From positions 16,786 to 80,785 of the forward strand of contig NZ_QNUM01000011.1 in assembly GCF_003574655.1 (NCBI RefSeq): a stretch of 64,000 nt of DNA, read 5' to 3'. Of the stretch, positions 7,081 through 15,437 are shown piece by piece. Positions within the stretch are counted from its first letter, which is position 1. Each line of letters opens with the position of its first letter. Under the pieces are notes generated by a model. The model did no database searches. It was not told the DNA's origin and saw only the letters and a program-made list of their open reading frames with translations. The translations under genes and the position numbers were made by a program. The DNA is from Cohaesibacter haloalkalitolerans. GTDB lineage: Bacteria > Pseudomonadota > Alphaproteobacteria > Rhizobiales > Cohaesibacteraceae.

Positions 7081-8382
7081 ATGAGTGAATACTTCGAAAT
7101 TGCGTATGCCGCAGCAGCAAAGCGTTTATGTCTCTTTACGGGAACAGGATTCTCAAAAGCGCTAACTGAGAACAAAGTGCCAGGATGGCAGGAGCTTCTT
7201 GAGAACGTATGTGAGAACCACGCTGACAATTCCGCTTTGAAAGACATACTGTTCCCGGCGGACACTGCAAAACCGCTGCATTTAGAGGAAGCCGCCCAAG
7301 TCGTTGAATTGGATCTTTTGGGAAATAACAAAAATTTACACGAAACTATTGCCAAAATAATTTCCGGCTTTCCTGCATCGGGTGAAATAAAACACGCAAA
7401 AAGCTTCTTGTCCGGCAGGTCTTTTCGAATTGTTACGACTAACTATGACAAGATTGCCGAGGAACTTATAGGCACAGACTGCCTCTCTTTAAGTCCAGGG
7501 CTACCTGTGCCAAAATCGAATAGCAGAGCGAAAGTATACCACATCCACGGATCAATCGACGCTCCTTCTCAAATGGTTGTTACCGCGAATGATTATTTTA
7601 AATTTATGCACTCCGAAAGTTATTTTTCACGTAAACTTAGCACTATTTTGCACGAAAGCACAGTAGTAATACTCGGATATTCACTTGGAGATGCAAATCT
7701 GAAGTCAATTTTAAATGAATATACTAGATTCATGAAAACTAATACATTAGGAAGTAATATTTTCTTCGTCTCTAGGAGTCGGGTAGATCAACCAATTATT
7801 GATTATTATGCTAATTGCTATGGCATTCGGGTTATTGACGACACCACGATCGAAACCTTTTTTCAAAAACTGGAAAAGCACTACCCGGAAGCCGAGAGAG
7901 TTTTGCAGCGTTCATTAAGGTCAATTGAGAAGGTTCTGAAAGATGGAAGGACTTTTAAAGACAGTTTTCTAAAAATGGAGGATTCATTTTACGAGGTAGT
8001 TTCAGCTTTGAGCGCCAAGGGATATAGTTTGGAAGATACCAAAGCCGTAAAAATGTTCGACAAGATCGTAACAAAGAAGCAAGAGTTGTGTTTAGAAAGC
8101 GGCGCTTGGGAACAATATGAGCACCTAGCCTCTTGGTTGATTATTCTTGGCTCACTTTTGGATATTAAGGGTAGATCACTCGAAGACACCTATCTTGAAG
8201 CAGTAAAATACTCAATGGAGCATATGAGCCAAGAAAAAAGACTAGGATACTCTTGGCAAGCCTTCAAAATTTGGAGCTCTCGATGGGGGACGATTCGCGC
8301 TTCAAATCGGACAATGATAAAAGCCTTTATCTTGGAAAAATCTATAAACCGGGATGCAAGAAATATTGTTTCAGTCTGTTAG
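7081..8382 (+). CDS. SIR2-like domain protein, candidate NAD-degrading defence protein
   Basis: The 433-residue protein opens with a SIR2-like nucleotide-binding fold: GTGFSKAL near residue 21 (the GAGxS position), VTTNYDKIAEEL near 118, a histidine in YHIHGSID near 157, and VVILGYSLGDANLKSIL near 200. The C-terminal half (from about residue 265) is helical and unassigned. In bacterial antiphage systems this fold usually cleaves NAD and causes abortive infection when a sensor part is triggered; the C-terminal half would be the sensor here. It has no tightly linked partner. The gene is very AT-rich (17 of 60 bases G+C at 7681-7740), unlike the neighbouring GC-rich helicase operon. The fold call is firm; the defence role is inferred. 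Confidence 0.8.
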   Translation: MSEYFEIAYAAAAKRLCLFTGTGFSKALTENKVPGWQELLENVCENHADNSALKDILFPADTAKPLHLEEAAQVVELDLLGNNKNLHETIAKIISGFPASGEIKHAKSFLSGRSFRIVTTNYDKIAEELIGTDCLSLSPGLPVPKSNSRAKVYHIHGSIDAPSQMVVTANDYFKFMHSESYFSRKLSTILHESTVVILGYSLGDANLKSILNEYTRFMKTNTLGSNIFFVSRSRVDQPIIDYYANCYGIRVIDDTTIETFFQKLEKHYPEAERVLQRSLRSIEKVLKDGRTFKDSFLKMEDSFYEVVSALSAKGYSLEDTKAVKMFDKIVTKKQELCLESGAWEQYEHLASWLIILGSLLDIKGRSLEDTYLEAVKYSMEHMSQEKRLGYSWQAFKIWSSRWGTIRASNRTMIKAFILEKSINRDARNIVSVC

Positions 8383-8409
8383 ACAACTTAGCTTTTTAAT
8401 GTCTCGAGT

Positions 8410-8490
8410 GGGCTCCAAGCGGTCTGGTGCACCGCGTCATGAATTGAAGACCGTCATATAGAACGTAATTGGCAATTGCGGCCCCTTTTG
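8410..8490 (+). repeat. Interspersed non-coding repeat, copy 2
   Basis: This matches copy 1 (6680-6760) from GGGCTCCAAGCGG to the GCGGCCCC block with substitutions. It lies between the SIR2-like gene and the 3' end of the helicase gene. Confidence 0.45.
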
Positions 8491-8609
8491 GGCATTGAAG
8501 CTCAAACACTGATCGCTTCAAAGCAGACGTGGATCTCCTCCATATTGGTTGGCGCTTGGGAACGCGACGTTGGTCAGACTGCCTACCGGACAAATCGGCG
8601 GGAGGTCGA

Positions 8610-11600
8610 TTAGGACGACGGCGTGCCCCCTGACCCGCTCAGGTCGAGCGGACCAAAGGCAAGGACGGCGTCGAGCTGGTGCATCACATGCTCGAAATCA
8701 TGGCCGAGCATCGGCTCCCGTTCGCCGACCTTCTCCGCAAAGGCCCGGTGCAGGAGCACGCGCGAGCGTGCGCTGGGGGTCCGATAAGCGAAGGCGACCT
8801 TTTCCGGAGAGTCGAGTCCCCGGCGGATTGCATATGCGAGGATCTCGAGCACCGCAGGATTGGCGGCAACTTGGCCTTTGGCTGCCAGGACTTGCTGGAT
8901 GATCTCCGATGCTGCCGACGCGACCATGTACAGCTGCCGGTTGGCAATTTGATTGATGAGATCGCGCGTTCGCTTGCAGACGCCGATCGTCGCTGCAGGT
9001 ACGCCGAGCGCCACCTCAATCTGATTGAAAGGCTCGCCCCTGAGCCACGCTGCCAGCCCAGTCTTTAGCCTCGCCATTTCCTGCCCGGAGCTCGCCCCGC
9101 CCGTCTTGGATCCGCGTGTCACGGCTTTGACGGTTTCCACGGCCGATCCGAATAGCAGTGAATAGCTGTCGCGATCGGCGATCATGAAATCGATAAGCCA
9201 CTCCATCCAACCGCAAACGGTCGATGGCAGAGCGTCGATCTCCGCCTCGACTTTGGCGGCAATGGCCGCCAGCGGCTCCACCGCCAGACCTGTGAACGCG
9301 GCGACCTGCATGACCTGCGCCGAAGTTTCCTCCGTCGTTGCATCGAGCGCCGTCTTCAACGCTCCAAGTTTGGCATCGAAAGCGGCATTTTCCTTTGCCT
9401 GCCTTGCCTGATATCCCGCGAAAGAGCGGCTGATCATTTCGACAGCTTTGTCGACCGCCGCATCCTCAGGCTCGCCCGCACGAAGCCGACTGAGAAAATA
9501 GCGGACTCCAGCTCCCGACAGTTCGCCGTTCTGGATGCTGTCCAGCAGTGCGGTCAGCGGGTCGTCGATCCGTACGCACTGGTCGTTCGGGGGGAGCACC
9601 GCCTTGAGCATCTTGAATGCCTCATCCTCAGGGGTGGCGTTCGCGTCGAAATGCACGACTGGTTCGGGGATTAACAAAACCGTGCCATTGGCAAGATGGC
9701 CGGCGCGCCCAGCCCGTCCGGCTGCGTTCAAGATCTCATGGCCTTCGAGCGGTTTGCGACCCTCTTCGTTGTGCCGCATCGTTCCAGCAAGGATTGCGAC
9801 CTGCGCTGGCAGATTCATCCCCTGTGCAAGGGTCGGTGTTGCAACAATCACGTTCACGCCCGTGGATTTCTTGAACACTGATTCAGCGAGACGCCGTTCT
9901 AGGGGGATCATATCGCCGTTGTGCGGTATCGCAGGGGCGGTCGGATCAAACAGGGAACAGCTTGCGGCACCAAGCTCCGAAATCGCATCGACCCATAAAC
10001 TATTCTCGGATTCGGTCAGCTCCGGTGGGGAAGGCAGCTTGCCACGAAGCCGTTTCGCCGTCGACGGCGCATGATCCGCCTGCTGCACGAACATAATTGT
10101 CTTGAGACCAGCTATCGCTGCGCTCTTAGCCAAGGCTGCGCCGACGTCGTTCGCGTTCGGAGTCGCGCCGCCCGTGCCATGGGCGAGCGCGACGGGTACG
10201 TCCGAAAGCCTAACGAGCCGCGTATCGGTCGGGACCGATTTGACCCACGCATGGTGCAGCCCGAAGAGCGCATACGGGTCGGCATTCAGCGGTGGCGCCC
10301 GATAGGCCTTCTTAAGACGCTTCTTCCGCCGGACGATTACGTCAGCCGCATCGACTTGCTCTTTGGGATAGATCACCACGCCGCGGGCCTGACGGCTTGG
10401 CTTCCACGGATCATGGAAACCTTCACATGGGCGCCCAGTGATCGTGGTGAGCCAATCTGCCACTTCTTCGGCATTCTGGAGCATGGCGGATAACAGCAGA
10501 AGGTCGGCATCAGGGGCCCGTTTAATGGCGTGAAGCAGGCAAAGCATCGCGTCAACGCTACGAGACCCGCCACCTTTTGGGCTCAACAGATGACATTCGT
10601 CGAAAACCAGTAGCCCAATGTCGCTCATGTCGGTTTCGGCAAAACTGAGAAGGGCCAGGCACCGCTCTGGCGTCATGACCTCGATCGACTCTAGTTCGGG
10701 TCCGCGGATCAGGGCGGTGAGATCGCCGTCCGCCGACACCACGCTGTCGATTAGCGTCTCCGGGAAACTCTCGGCCAGATCGTCGCGGAGCTGATCGACC
10801 AACGCCAGTGTGGGCACGAGAAAGATGACTTTCTTGCCCGCGGACAGCGTCGATGCGATCTTGAGTTCGGAGAGGGTCGTTTTTCCCGCGCCTGTCGGAA
10901 GTACGAGCACCGCCGACTTGCCCACATCTAGAAACCCGGTCGCGACGGCCGCGCGGTGATTGGGCCAGAGAACCGGCTTACTCGCGGCACGGTGGCGAAC
11001 CCATAGCTTCCAAGCCTGTTCCTCGGCGCCCGCGGGTGGCGGGATCCGCGTGACTCCAGAATTTTCGAGCCCGTCGGCGACGTGCGTCAGCAACCGGGCC
11101 AAATGACGCGGTCCGGCATAGCTGGAAATAATGTTCAGCCCAGAGCTTTCCGGGAGGTCGAGCGGGTGGGTCGCAAGTTCTACCACGCGAGCGAAAGCCT
11201 GTTGGGGCGTATCGAACGACTGGTAGGCGAGTTCGAGGTTCGGCCGATCGAGAAGGCGAGCGACCATTTGCACCAGCCCGCTCCAGCACAGTCCGTAGAG
11301 GGCCTGGGTGGCTCTTTCGTCGAACGGCGCCTCCGCTCCCGGCCTAAGCCTTGCCAAGCGCTCAGCACGTTCAAGGATCGCCTCGAATCGTTCCAAGGCA
11401 AGATCTTCGATGCTCTCAACGAGAGCGCCACGATGAATATCTTCGAGTCGTGGCCCGGCAAGTTCGCGCGCCGCCTCGCGAGCGTCGGGACTCTGCTCAG
11501 CTATGAGAAAGAGGAGCGGCGCCGAAACTCGCGGATCGATGGCGCGCGCCATCAGCAGATCGTCCCGCATCTCGAGTTTAGGGCGGACTCGCCCCAGAAG

Positions 11601-11870
11601 CTGGTAAGCCGTCCCTGCGACAAAAGCCGCCGCACGTCGCTCGTGGTCTTCGGCTCCATTGTCCACTAGAGCCTCGTAGATTGTCGCGATCCGCTCGATC
11701 CGCTCCAACTTGGCCAAGTAATCGGGCTGATCGGCGAGCACCGCAGCCCGTAATCTGAGTCCAGCGAGCTCTGCGTAGATTCCGGTCAACTCCTGCGGGA
11801 GTAATGCCGGATCAACCCCGGAGATGGCCGGCGCGGTGCGGAGCAACGCTGCAGTCTGGGCGTCAAACAT
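8610..11870 (-). CDS. Ski2-like DEAD/DEAH helicase, HamB-like
   Basis: The protein has 1086 residues from the ATG at 11870, whose first bases overlap the stop of the nuclease-like gene (ATGTTTGA). A longer upstream frame exists but would run deep into that gene. It has Walker A (LPTGAGKTT, about residue 330), a DECH box (about 425), VATPTLAQGMNLP and a motif VI AAGRAGRAGH (about 718), the pattern of Ski2-like superfamily 2 helicases. About 320 helical residues precede the helicase core and about 330 follow it. Paired with a small PD-(D/E)xK-like protein, this is the layout of Hachiman (HamAB) antiphage systems, where HamB senses DNA and releases HamA. Assignment to Hachiman rather than a sister system is inference. 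Confidence 0.7.
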   Translation of the reverse strand: MFDAQTAALLRTAPAISGVDPALLPQELTGIYAELAGLRLRAAVLADQPDYLAKLERIERIATIYEALVDNGAEDHERRAAAFVAGTAYQLLGRVRPKLEMRDDLLMARAIDPRVSAPLLFLIAEQSPDAREAARELAGPRLEDIHRGALVESIEDLALERFEAILERAERLARLRPGAEAPFDERATQALYGLCWSGLVQMVARLLDRPNLELAYQSFDTPQQAFARVVELATHPLDLPESSGLNIISSYAGPRHLARLLTHVADGLENSGVTRIPPPAGAEEQAWKLWVRHRAASKPVLWPNHRAAVATGFLDVGKSAVLVLPTGAGKTTLSELKIASTLSAGKKVIFLVPTLALVDQLRDDLAESFPETLIDSVVSADGDLTALIRGPELESIEVMTPERCLALLSFAETDMSDIGLLVFDECHLLSPKGGGSRSVDAMLCLLHAIKRAPDADLLLLSAMLQNAEEVADWLTTITGRPCEGFHDPWKPSRQARGVVIYPKEQVDAADVIVRRKKRLKKAYRAPPLNADPYALFGLHHAWVKSVPTDTRLVRLSDVPVALAHGTGGATPNANDVGAALAKSAAIAGLKTIMFVQQADHAPSTAKRLRGKLPSPPELTESENSLWVDAISELGAASCSLFDPTAPAIPHNGDMIPLERRLAESVFKKSTGVNVIVATPTLAQGMNLPAQVAILAGTMRHNEEGRKPLEGHEILNAAGRAGRAGHLANGTVLLIPEPVVHFDANATPEDEAFKMLKAVLPPNDQCVRIDDPLTALLDSIQNGELSGAGVRYFLSRLRAGEPEDAAVDKAVEMISRSFAGYQARQAKENAAFDAKLGALKTALDATTEETSAQVMQVAAFTGLAVEPLAAIAAKVEAEIDALPSTVCGWMEWLIDFMIADRDSYSLLFGSAVETVKAVTRGSKTGGASSGQEMARLKTGLAAWLRGEPFNQIEVALGVPAATIGVCKRTRDLINQIANRQLYMVASAASEIIQQVLAAKGQVAANPAVLEILAYAIRRGLDSPEKVAFAYRTPSARSRVLLHRAFAEKVGEREPMLGHDFEHVMHQLDAVLAFGPLDLSGSGGTPSS

Positions 11871-12651
11871 CGAACCTCGCAATCTGCGTCCAAACGCGAT
11901 TGGCGAACTCGGCAAACCAGGCCCGAACGTCGTCGAGCGGCAGCGTATTGCCACGACGGACATCGGTCGCAACGGAGAGAGTGTCGTAGTCCTTGAACAG
12001 CGCCACGCATTTTTCCGCAGGGAAAACGGAGGGACTTACGGACAGCGACGCCTCGAACGCCAAGGGGCGGCTTTGTATGAGCGTGTCGTAAGCAGCTTTG
12101 AGTTGCGCGCCAGCAAGACCATAATTCTCCAACAGTGCGAGGACTGCCTGCGCGAGCTGGTTGTCGCGTTCGCCGGAAATATACTCACGGAAGGATTTCA
12201 GAACCTGGCTCTGAAATTTCTGCCGCGCGTGGATCGTGCATTTATATTCGTAGACGGTGGCTTTCGTCAGCGTCTTGGTCGCGGGGTCCACCGTCACCTT
12301 TACGCCGTCGGTGCCTTGATTGGTCGACTTGAGATGCGAATGGTCGATCTTTTCGTCGCCAGTCTTCCCTTTGCCAGCCGCTACCCAGCAGATGATCTCG
12401 AACAGCAGGCCGTCGCGATGCTCGATGCCTTTATCCGTCGTGGGGTGAAGATCCTTTTCCAAGGTCGCCTTCAGTTTCGCAGTGATCTTTGGCGCACCGA
12501 GCTGCGTACCCTCCAGGATCAAGGCTGCGTGGAAGGCTTGCCCGATCAAGACCAACGCCACCAAATGGGCAAGCTCGTCAGGGCCATTGACGACCCATTG
12601 CTCTCCCTCGCATTGGGGAAGCGCGGACATCGGATTCAAGGTCAACGGCAT
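11863..12651 (-). CDS. PD-(D/E)xK nuclease-like protein, HamA-like
   Basis: The 262-residue protein has a candidate PD-(D/E)xK core: E85 in a helix (LLFEIICW), D115 in GTDGVKV, and E135-x-K137 in VYEYKCT, followed by a helix with conserved-looking Q and R residues. HamA proteins of Hachiman carry a similar arrangement and act as DNA effector nucleases when freed from HamB. This sequence is not a close match to the classic HamA (DUF1837) that I remember, so it may be a divergent branch or a different effector paired with the same kind of helicase. It starts eight bases after the stop of the GGCT-fold gene and overlaps the helicase start by eight bases. Confidence 0.6.
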   Translation of the reverse strand: MPLTLNPMSALPQCEGEQWVVNGPDELAHLVALVLIGQAFHAALILEGTQLGAPKITAKLKATLEKDLHPTTDKGIEHRDGLLFEIICWVAAGKGKTGDEKIDHSHLKSTNQGTDGVKVTVDPATKTLTKATVYEYKCTIHARQKFQSQVLKSFREYISGERDNQLAQAVLALLENYGLAGAQLKAAYDTLIQSRPLAFEASLSVSPSVFPAEKCVALFKDYDTLSVATDVRRGNTLPLDDVRAWFAEFANRVWTQIARFDV

Positions 12652-12658
12652 GGTTCAA

Positions 12659-13201
12659 TCAGGTCCCAAGCAACATTCGAAAATCGTCGACGCCATGATC
12701 TCGCATCGCTTGGATCACAGCGATCCGGGTTTTTCGATCCGTTTTGGCATCTTCGACGAACCGGGTGCTCCGTAATTCTGCAACGTAAGTTTCGCTCATC
12801 TCGTGGTAAAGAGCACCCGCGATGACGGCTGCAAGATACCAGTCGAACGGTTTCAGTCGTTCGTCTCGCGCGGTTGCGAGGTAGGTGCTCGCCTCGATAT
12901 CGGAGCCTAGAGCGGACGCACCGACAGCGAAGCGATCGTCGCGGCGATAGCCGTAGCCACGACCTTCATAGCGATCGAGAGCATCTCGCTCCGAAACGTC
13001 GATCGCGAAAAGCACACCTGGCACATTAGACCCGAGGACCGGGACCAATGTCGCCTTCCCTGATCCATCAATGCTCGGCTTTGTGAACTCCAGGCCGAAG
13101 TTCGCCGCTAAGCCGGTTCCAATCAGCTTGGCCGAGGGACACCGATCCAGCAACCGCTGAGGCAACATGTTCGATCCATATGCGAAGTAATAGAAGGTCA
13201 T
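12659..13201 (-). CDS. Gamma-glutamylcyclotransferase-fold (GGCT/AIG2-like) protein
   Basis: The 180-residue protein begins YYFAYGSNML, the signature of the GGCT fold, and has the usual catalytic acid in LDRYEGRGYGY near residue 80. Family members cleave gamma-glutamyl groups from peptides or amines, releasing 5-oxoproline. Its stop is seven bases before the nuclease-like gene, so it is the first gene of a three-gene operon with that gene and the helicase. The GC-rich codon use matches those two partners and not the AT-rich neighbours. A GGCT-fold protein is not a standard Hachiman component known to me; it may be an accessory, an effector modulator, or a passenger. Confidence 0.8.
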   Translation of the reverse strand: MTFYYFAYGSNMLPQRLLDRCPSAKLIGTGLAANFGLEFTKPSIDGSGKATLVPVLGSNVPGVLFAIDVSERDALDRYEGRGYGYRRDDRFAVGASALGSDIEASTYLATARDERLKPFDWYLAAVIAGALYHEMSETYVAELRSTRFVEDAKTDRKTRIAVIQAMRDHGVDDFRMLLGT

Positions 13202-13616
13202 TTCCCATTCGGTCTTTCGTCAATATGATAGTCAATACTGCACCTGAACTTGACCAATGTGAAGTGCCTTGTAGCGAATTCTCACGGAGGTTCATTGTGC
13301 GTGGCCGAGTGTCGGCTTTTCTCTCCGGCTTGCCAAGATTGGACGGGCAGCAACCGCCCCGAACGGTCTGTCCAAGCCTCGAGGCACTCAAAGACATCCT
13401 GAATGTCCGCTTTAGCTTACGGCTCTAGAGATCTCGCATCTGCGGACAATGACCGCAATCCGCCCGAAACGGCCGTGATTGACAATCTCAGATATTCAAT
13501 CTGGAGCAAAAGACTCTGTTTGGCAGCGAGGCAAATGCGATGCCAGAGAAAATTGGTGAAGCCTTTGAAGCTGAAATGAACCGATTATTTGAAGACTGAC
13601 TGCTTTAACGAGGCGG
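13202..13616. other. Intergenic between the GGCT operon and the DUF429 gene
   Basis: This holds the promoter region of the GGCT-HamA-HamB-like operon (reading left from 13201) and a degenerate block at about 13390-13480 that resembles the worn repeats near the SIR2-like gene. No supported gene was seen. Confidence 0.4.
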
Positions 13617-14462
13617 TCAGTCTCTGGATGCTTTCCTACGACGGGTTGCTTTTGGCTTCTCTTCAGGAGGCCACGGAGCTCCGAGGATCCATCCCTCAAC
13701 CAAACCGGTTGCTGCAATCGGTTCTGGTTCCGGGGCGGCAAAGGCAGTTTCCAGTTCTCCTGATTTGTCTGCTTCTTGCAGCCATTGGGCGACAGAATAG
13801 GCGTCGTGTTGATCCGGAGTGCGGTCTTTTCGAGGATAGGAGAAACTCCAGAGGCGGGGATAAGCCTCGGCGATGACTGAAGAACCCTCTGGTGGTGTCC
13901 ATCCATCGAAGGGCCAGAAATGCAATTGGGGTCGCGCTTCTCGTATACGCCTTAGCCAGGGAATGCCCGAATGGGTGGACTTTGCGACTGATCCCTGCAC
14001 ATCGAAATGAAACACTGATTTTGCTGATCCGGTTGCCTCTTCGGTCAGGCGTCGCCAACGCCTTTCGCCCGTTCTTGCTGCTCCATTGCCGACACTGCCG
14101 TTTCGAACAAAATCGACATAGGTGTGAAGCTCGTCGGTTGGCCAGTGGACGCAAAAGTCGTCCAGGAAGACCTGCCAATCCGGCTCCAGCCTATGTCGCT
14201 CGAAATAGCGCATGGGAAAAGAGAAAGCGTGATCAATTCCGACAATTGTCGGAATGCTGCTGTCCAGCTCCTCAGTCAACCATTCCGCAAGGCCGCGCCG
14301 GGTCCAGTATTTCTTGGGACCGGGGGGAGGGAGGACTTCCTCTGCCTCATTGTCGTCAATGGTTTGATAAACCCGTAGTCCCTTGAGACTTGCCTCTGCT
14401 GTTTCTGCTCCAGAGTAATCAATGCCAATGGTTCTTTTGAACCTGCGTGCTGGGCTTGTCAT
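13617..14462 (-). CDS. DUF429 protein, predicted RNase H-fold nuclease
   Basis: The ATG at 14462 overlaps the stop of the DUF3883 gene (ATGA), which decides the start and gives 281 residues. Motifs of the family are visible: IGIDYSGAE near residue 13, GIDHAFSFP near 73, EAYPRLWSF near 198 and DQHDAYSVAQWL near 217. The acidic residues Asp15, Asp75, Glu198 and Asp217-220 could form a two-metal RNase H-type site. The C-terminus is basic (KPKATRRRKASRD). It is the second gene of a two-gene operon with a NOV_C (DUF3883) protein inside the defence block. The nuclease activity is predicted from the family, not shown. Confidence 0.75.
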   Translation of the reverse strand: MTSPARRFKRTIGIDYSGAETAEASLKGLRVYQTIDDNEAEEVLPPPGPKKYWTRRGLAEWLTEELDSSIPTIVGIDHAFSFPMRYFERHRLEPDWQVFLDDFCVHWPTDELHTYVDFVRNGSVGNGAARTGERRWRRLTEEATGSAKSVFHFDVQGSVAKSTHSGIPWLRRIREARPQLHFWPFDGWTPPEGSSVIAEAYPRLWSFSYPRKDRTPDQHDAYSVAQWLQEADKSGELETAFAAPEPEPIAATGLVEGWILGAPWPPEEKPKATRRRKASRD

Positions 14463-15289
14463 TGGAAGCTTGCCTGAAAGTTTGTGGCGGTGAGAGACAC
14501 GTGGGCGTCGAGAGGTGGGCGCAATTCGAATGCCTTTGGCCCGCGTGCAAATTCGTAGAGCCGTAGCAGATACCAATGCTCTCGCCTCTCGTCAGCAAAC
14601 TCAAGCTCGTTACGGGAGATATGGAACGGTGTCCGCTCCCACCCGTTTGTGGTCTTAACCTCGATTAGGCGATCCTTGCCTTCGGGGGTGAAACTGGCGA
14701 TATCATATCCGGCCCCATCACCGTCTTCCTTTGAAACCCAACGAACGCGTCGTGCGAGATCATCCCTGCCGCTTTGCTGAAGCGTCATGCGTTCATGGTG
14801 AAATACGCGCTCCTCGCCTGCATGCCCCAAAGCGCGATTGCGCTCATCCCGGCCAGCAACATCGAAGCGGCGAGCAACACGCTGCATCTGTTCGACTTCA
14901 TCTGAGGGAGGCGCATTGCGCATGGTTGGGGCCACGCCGATGTAAAGGGCTCCTGCTTCGGCCAGTTGGAGACTTTCTGTTTGATGCAGAGAGGCTTCCC
15001 ATTCCGGATGGTGTGCAAGCCATCTGGAAATGGCCTCTGCAAGTGTCATCTGAAAATTGAACCGAGGCTTGTAGCCTTTAATGGTCGGAAGCCCAAGGCC
15101 GACGCAAGCCGCAGACACGTTGCACAGTTTGAACTCGTTTGAGCCGCGGCTGCGACCAATCTGCTCTTGCAATGCCCTGTTCATTGCCGCTTTGTTGTAG
15201 CTACGCCCCGACAGTTCATCACTCAGCATCATGAAATAGGATGCCACGGTGATGTCGTTTTCGGTGTCTGACCAATTCTCTGAACTCAT
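14459..15289 (-). CDS. DUF3883 (NOV_C) protein, PD-(D/E)xK-like
   Basis: The 276-residue protein has two parts. Residues 1-100 are a conserved N-terminal domain (WSDTENDITVASYFMMLSDE, then NEFKLCNVSAACVGLGLP). The C-terminal half is a NOV_C/DUF3883 domain with GHAGEERV, VSKEDGDGAGYDIASF, DRLIEVKTT and PFHISRNE; the pattern D...ExK is that of PD-(D/E)xK nucleases. It begins a two-gene operon with the DUF429 predicted nuclease. DUF3883 proteins occur in restriction and phage-defence loci. The partnership of two predicted nucleases in one operon suggests a small defence module; this is inference from arrangement. Confidence 0.8.
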   Translation of the reverse strand: MSSENWSDTENDITVASYFMMLSDELSGRSYNKAAMNRALQEQIGRSRGSNEFKLCNVSAACVGLGLPTIKGYKPRFNFQMTLAEAISRWLAHHPEWEASLHQTESLQLAEAGALYIGVAPTMRNAPPSDEVEQMQRVARRFDVAGRDERNRALGHAGEERVFHHERMTLQQSGRDDLARRVRWVSKEDGDGAGYDIASFTPEGKDRLIEVKTTNGWERTPFHISRNELEFADERREHWYLLRLYEFARGPKAFELRPPLDAHVSLTATNFQASFQ

Positions 15290-15437
15290 AACGGGAAACT
15301 ACCGTGGGATTGGCGGGGTGTCATAGTGGTTGCAGCTACAATGTCCATACATAAGTTGATTAAAATAAAGCCGGTATTGATACATTCAACACAAAAGATA
15401 GAATGGTGAAAAACACTCCGCAGAGTTGAGGTTGGAA

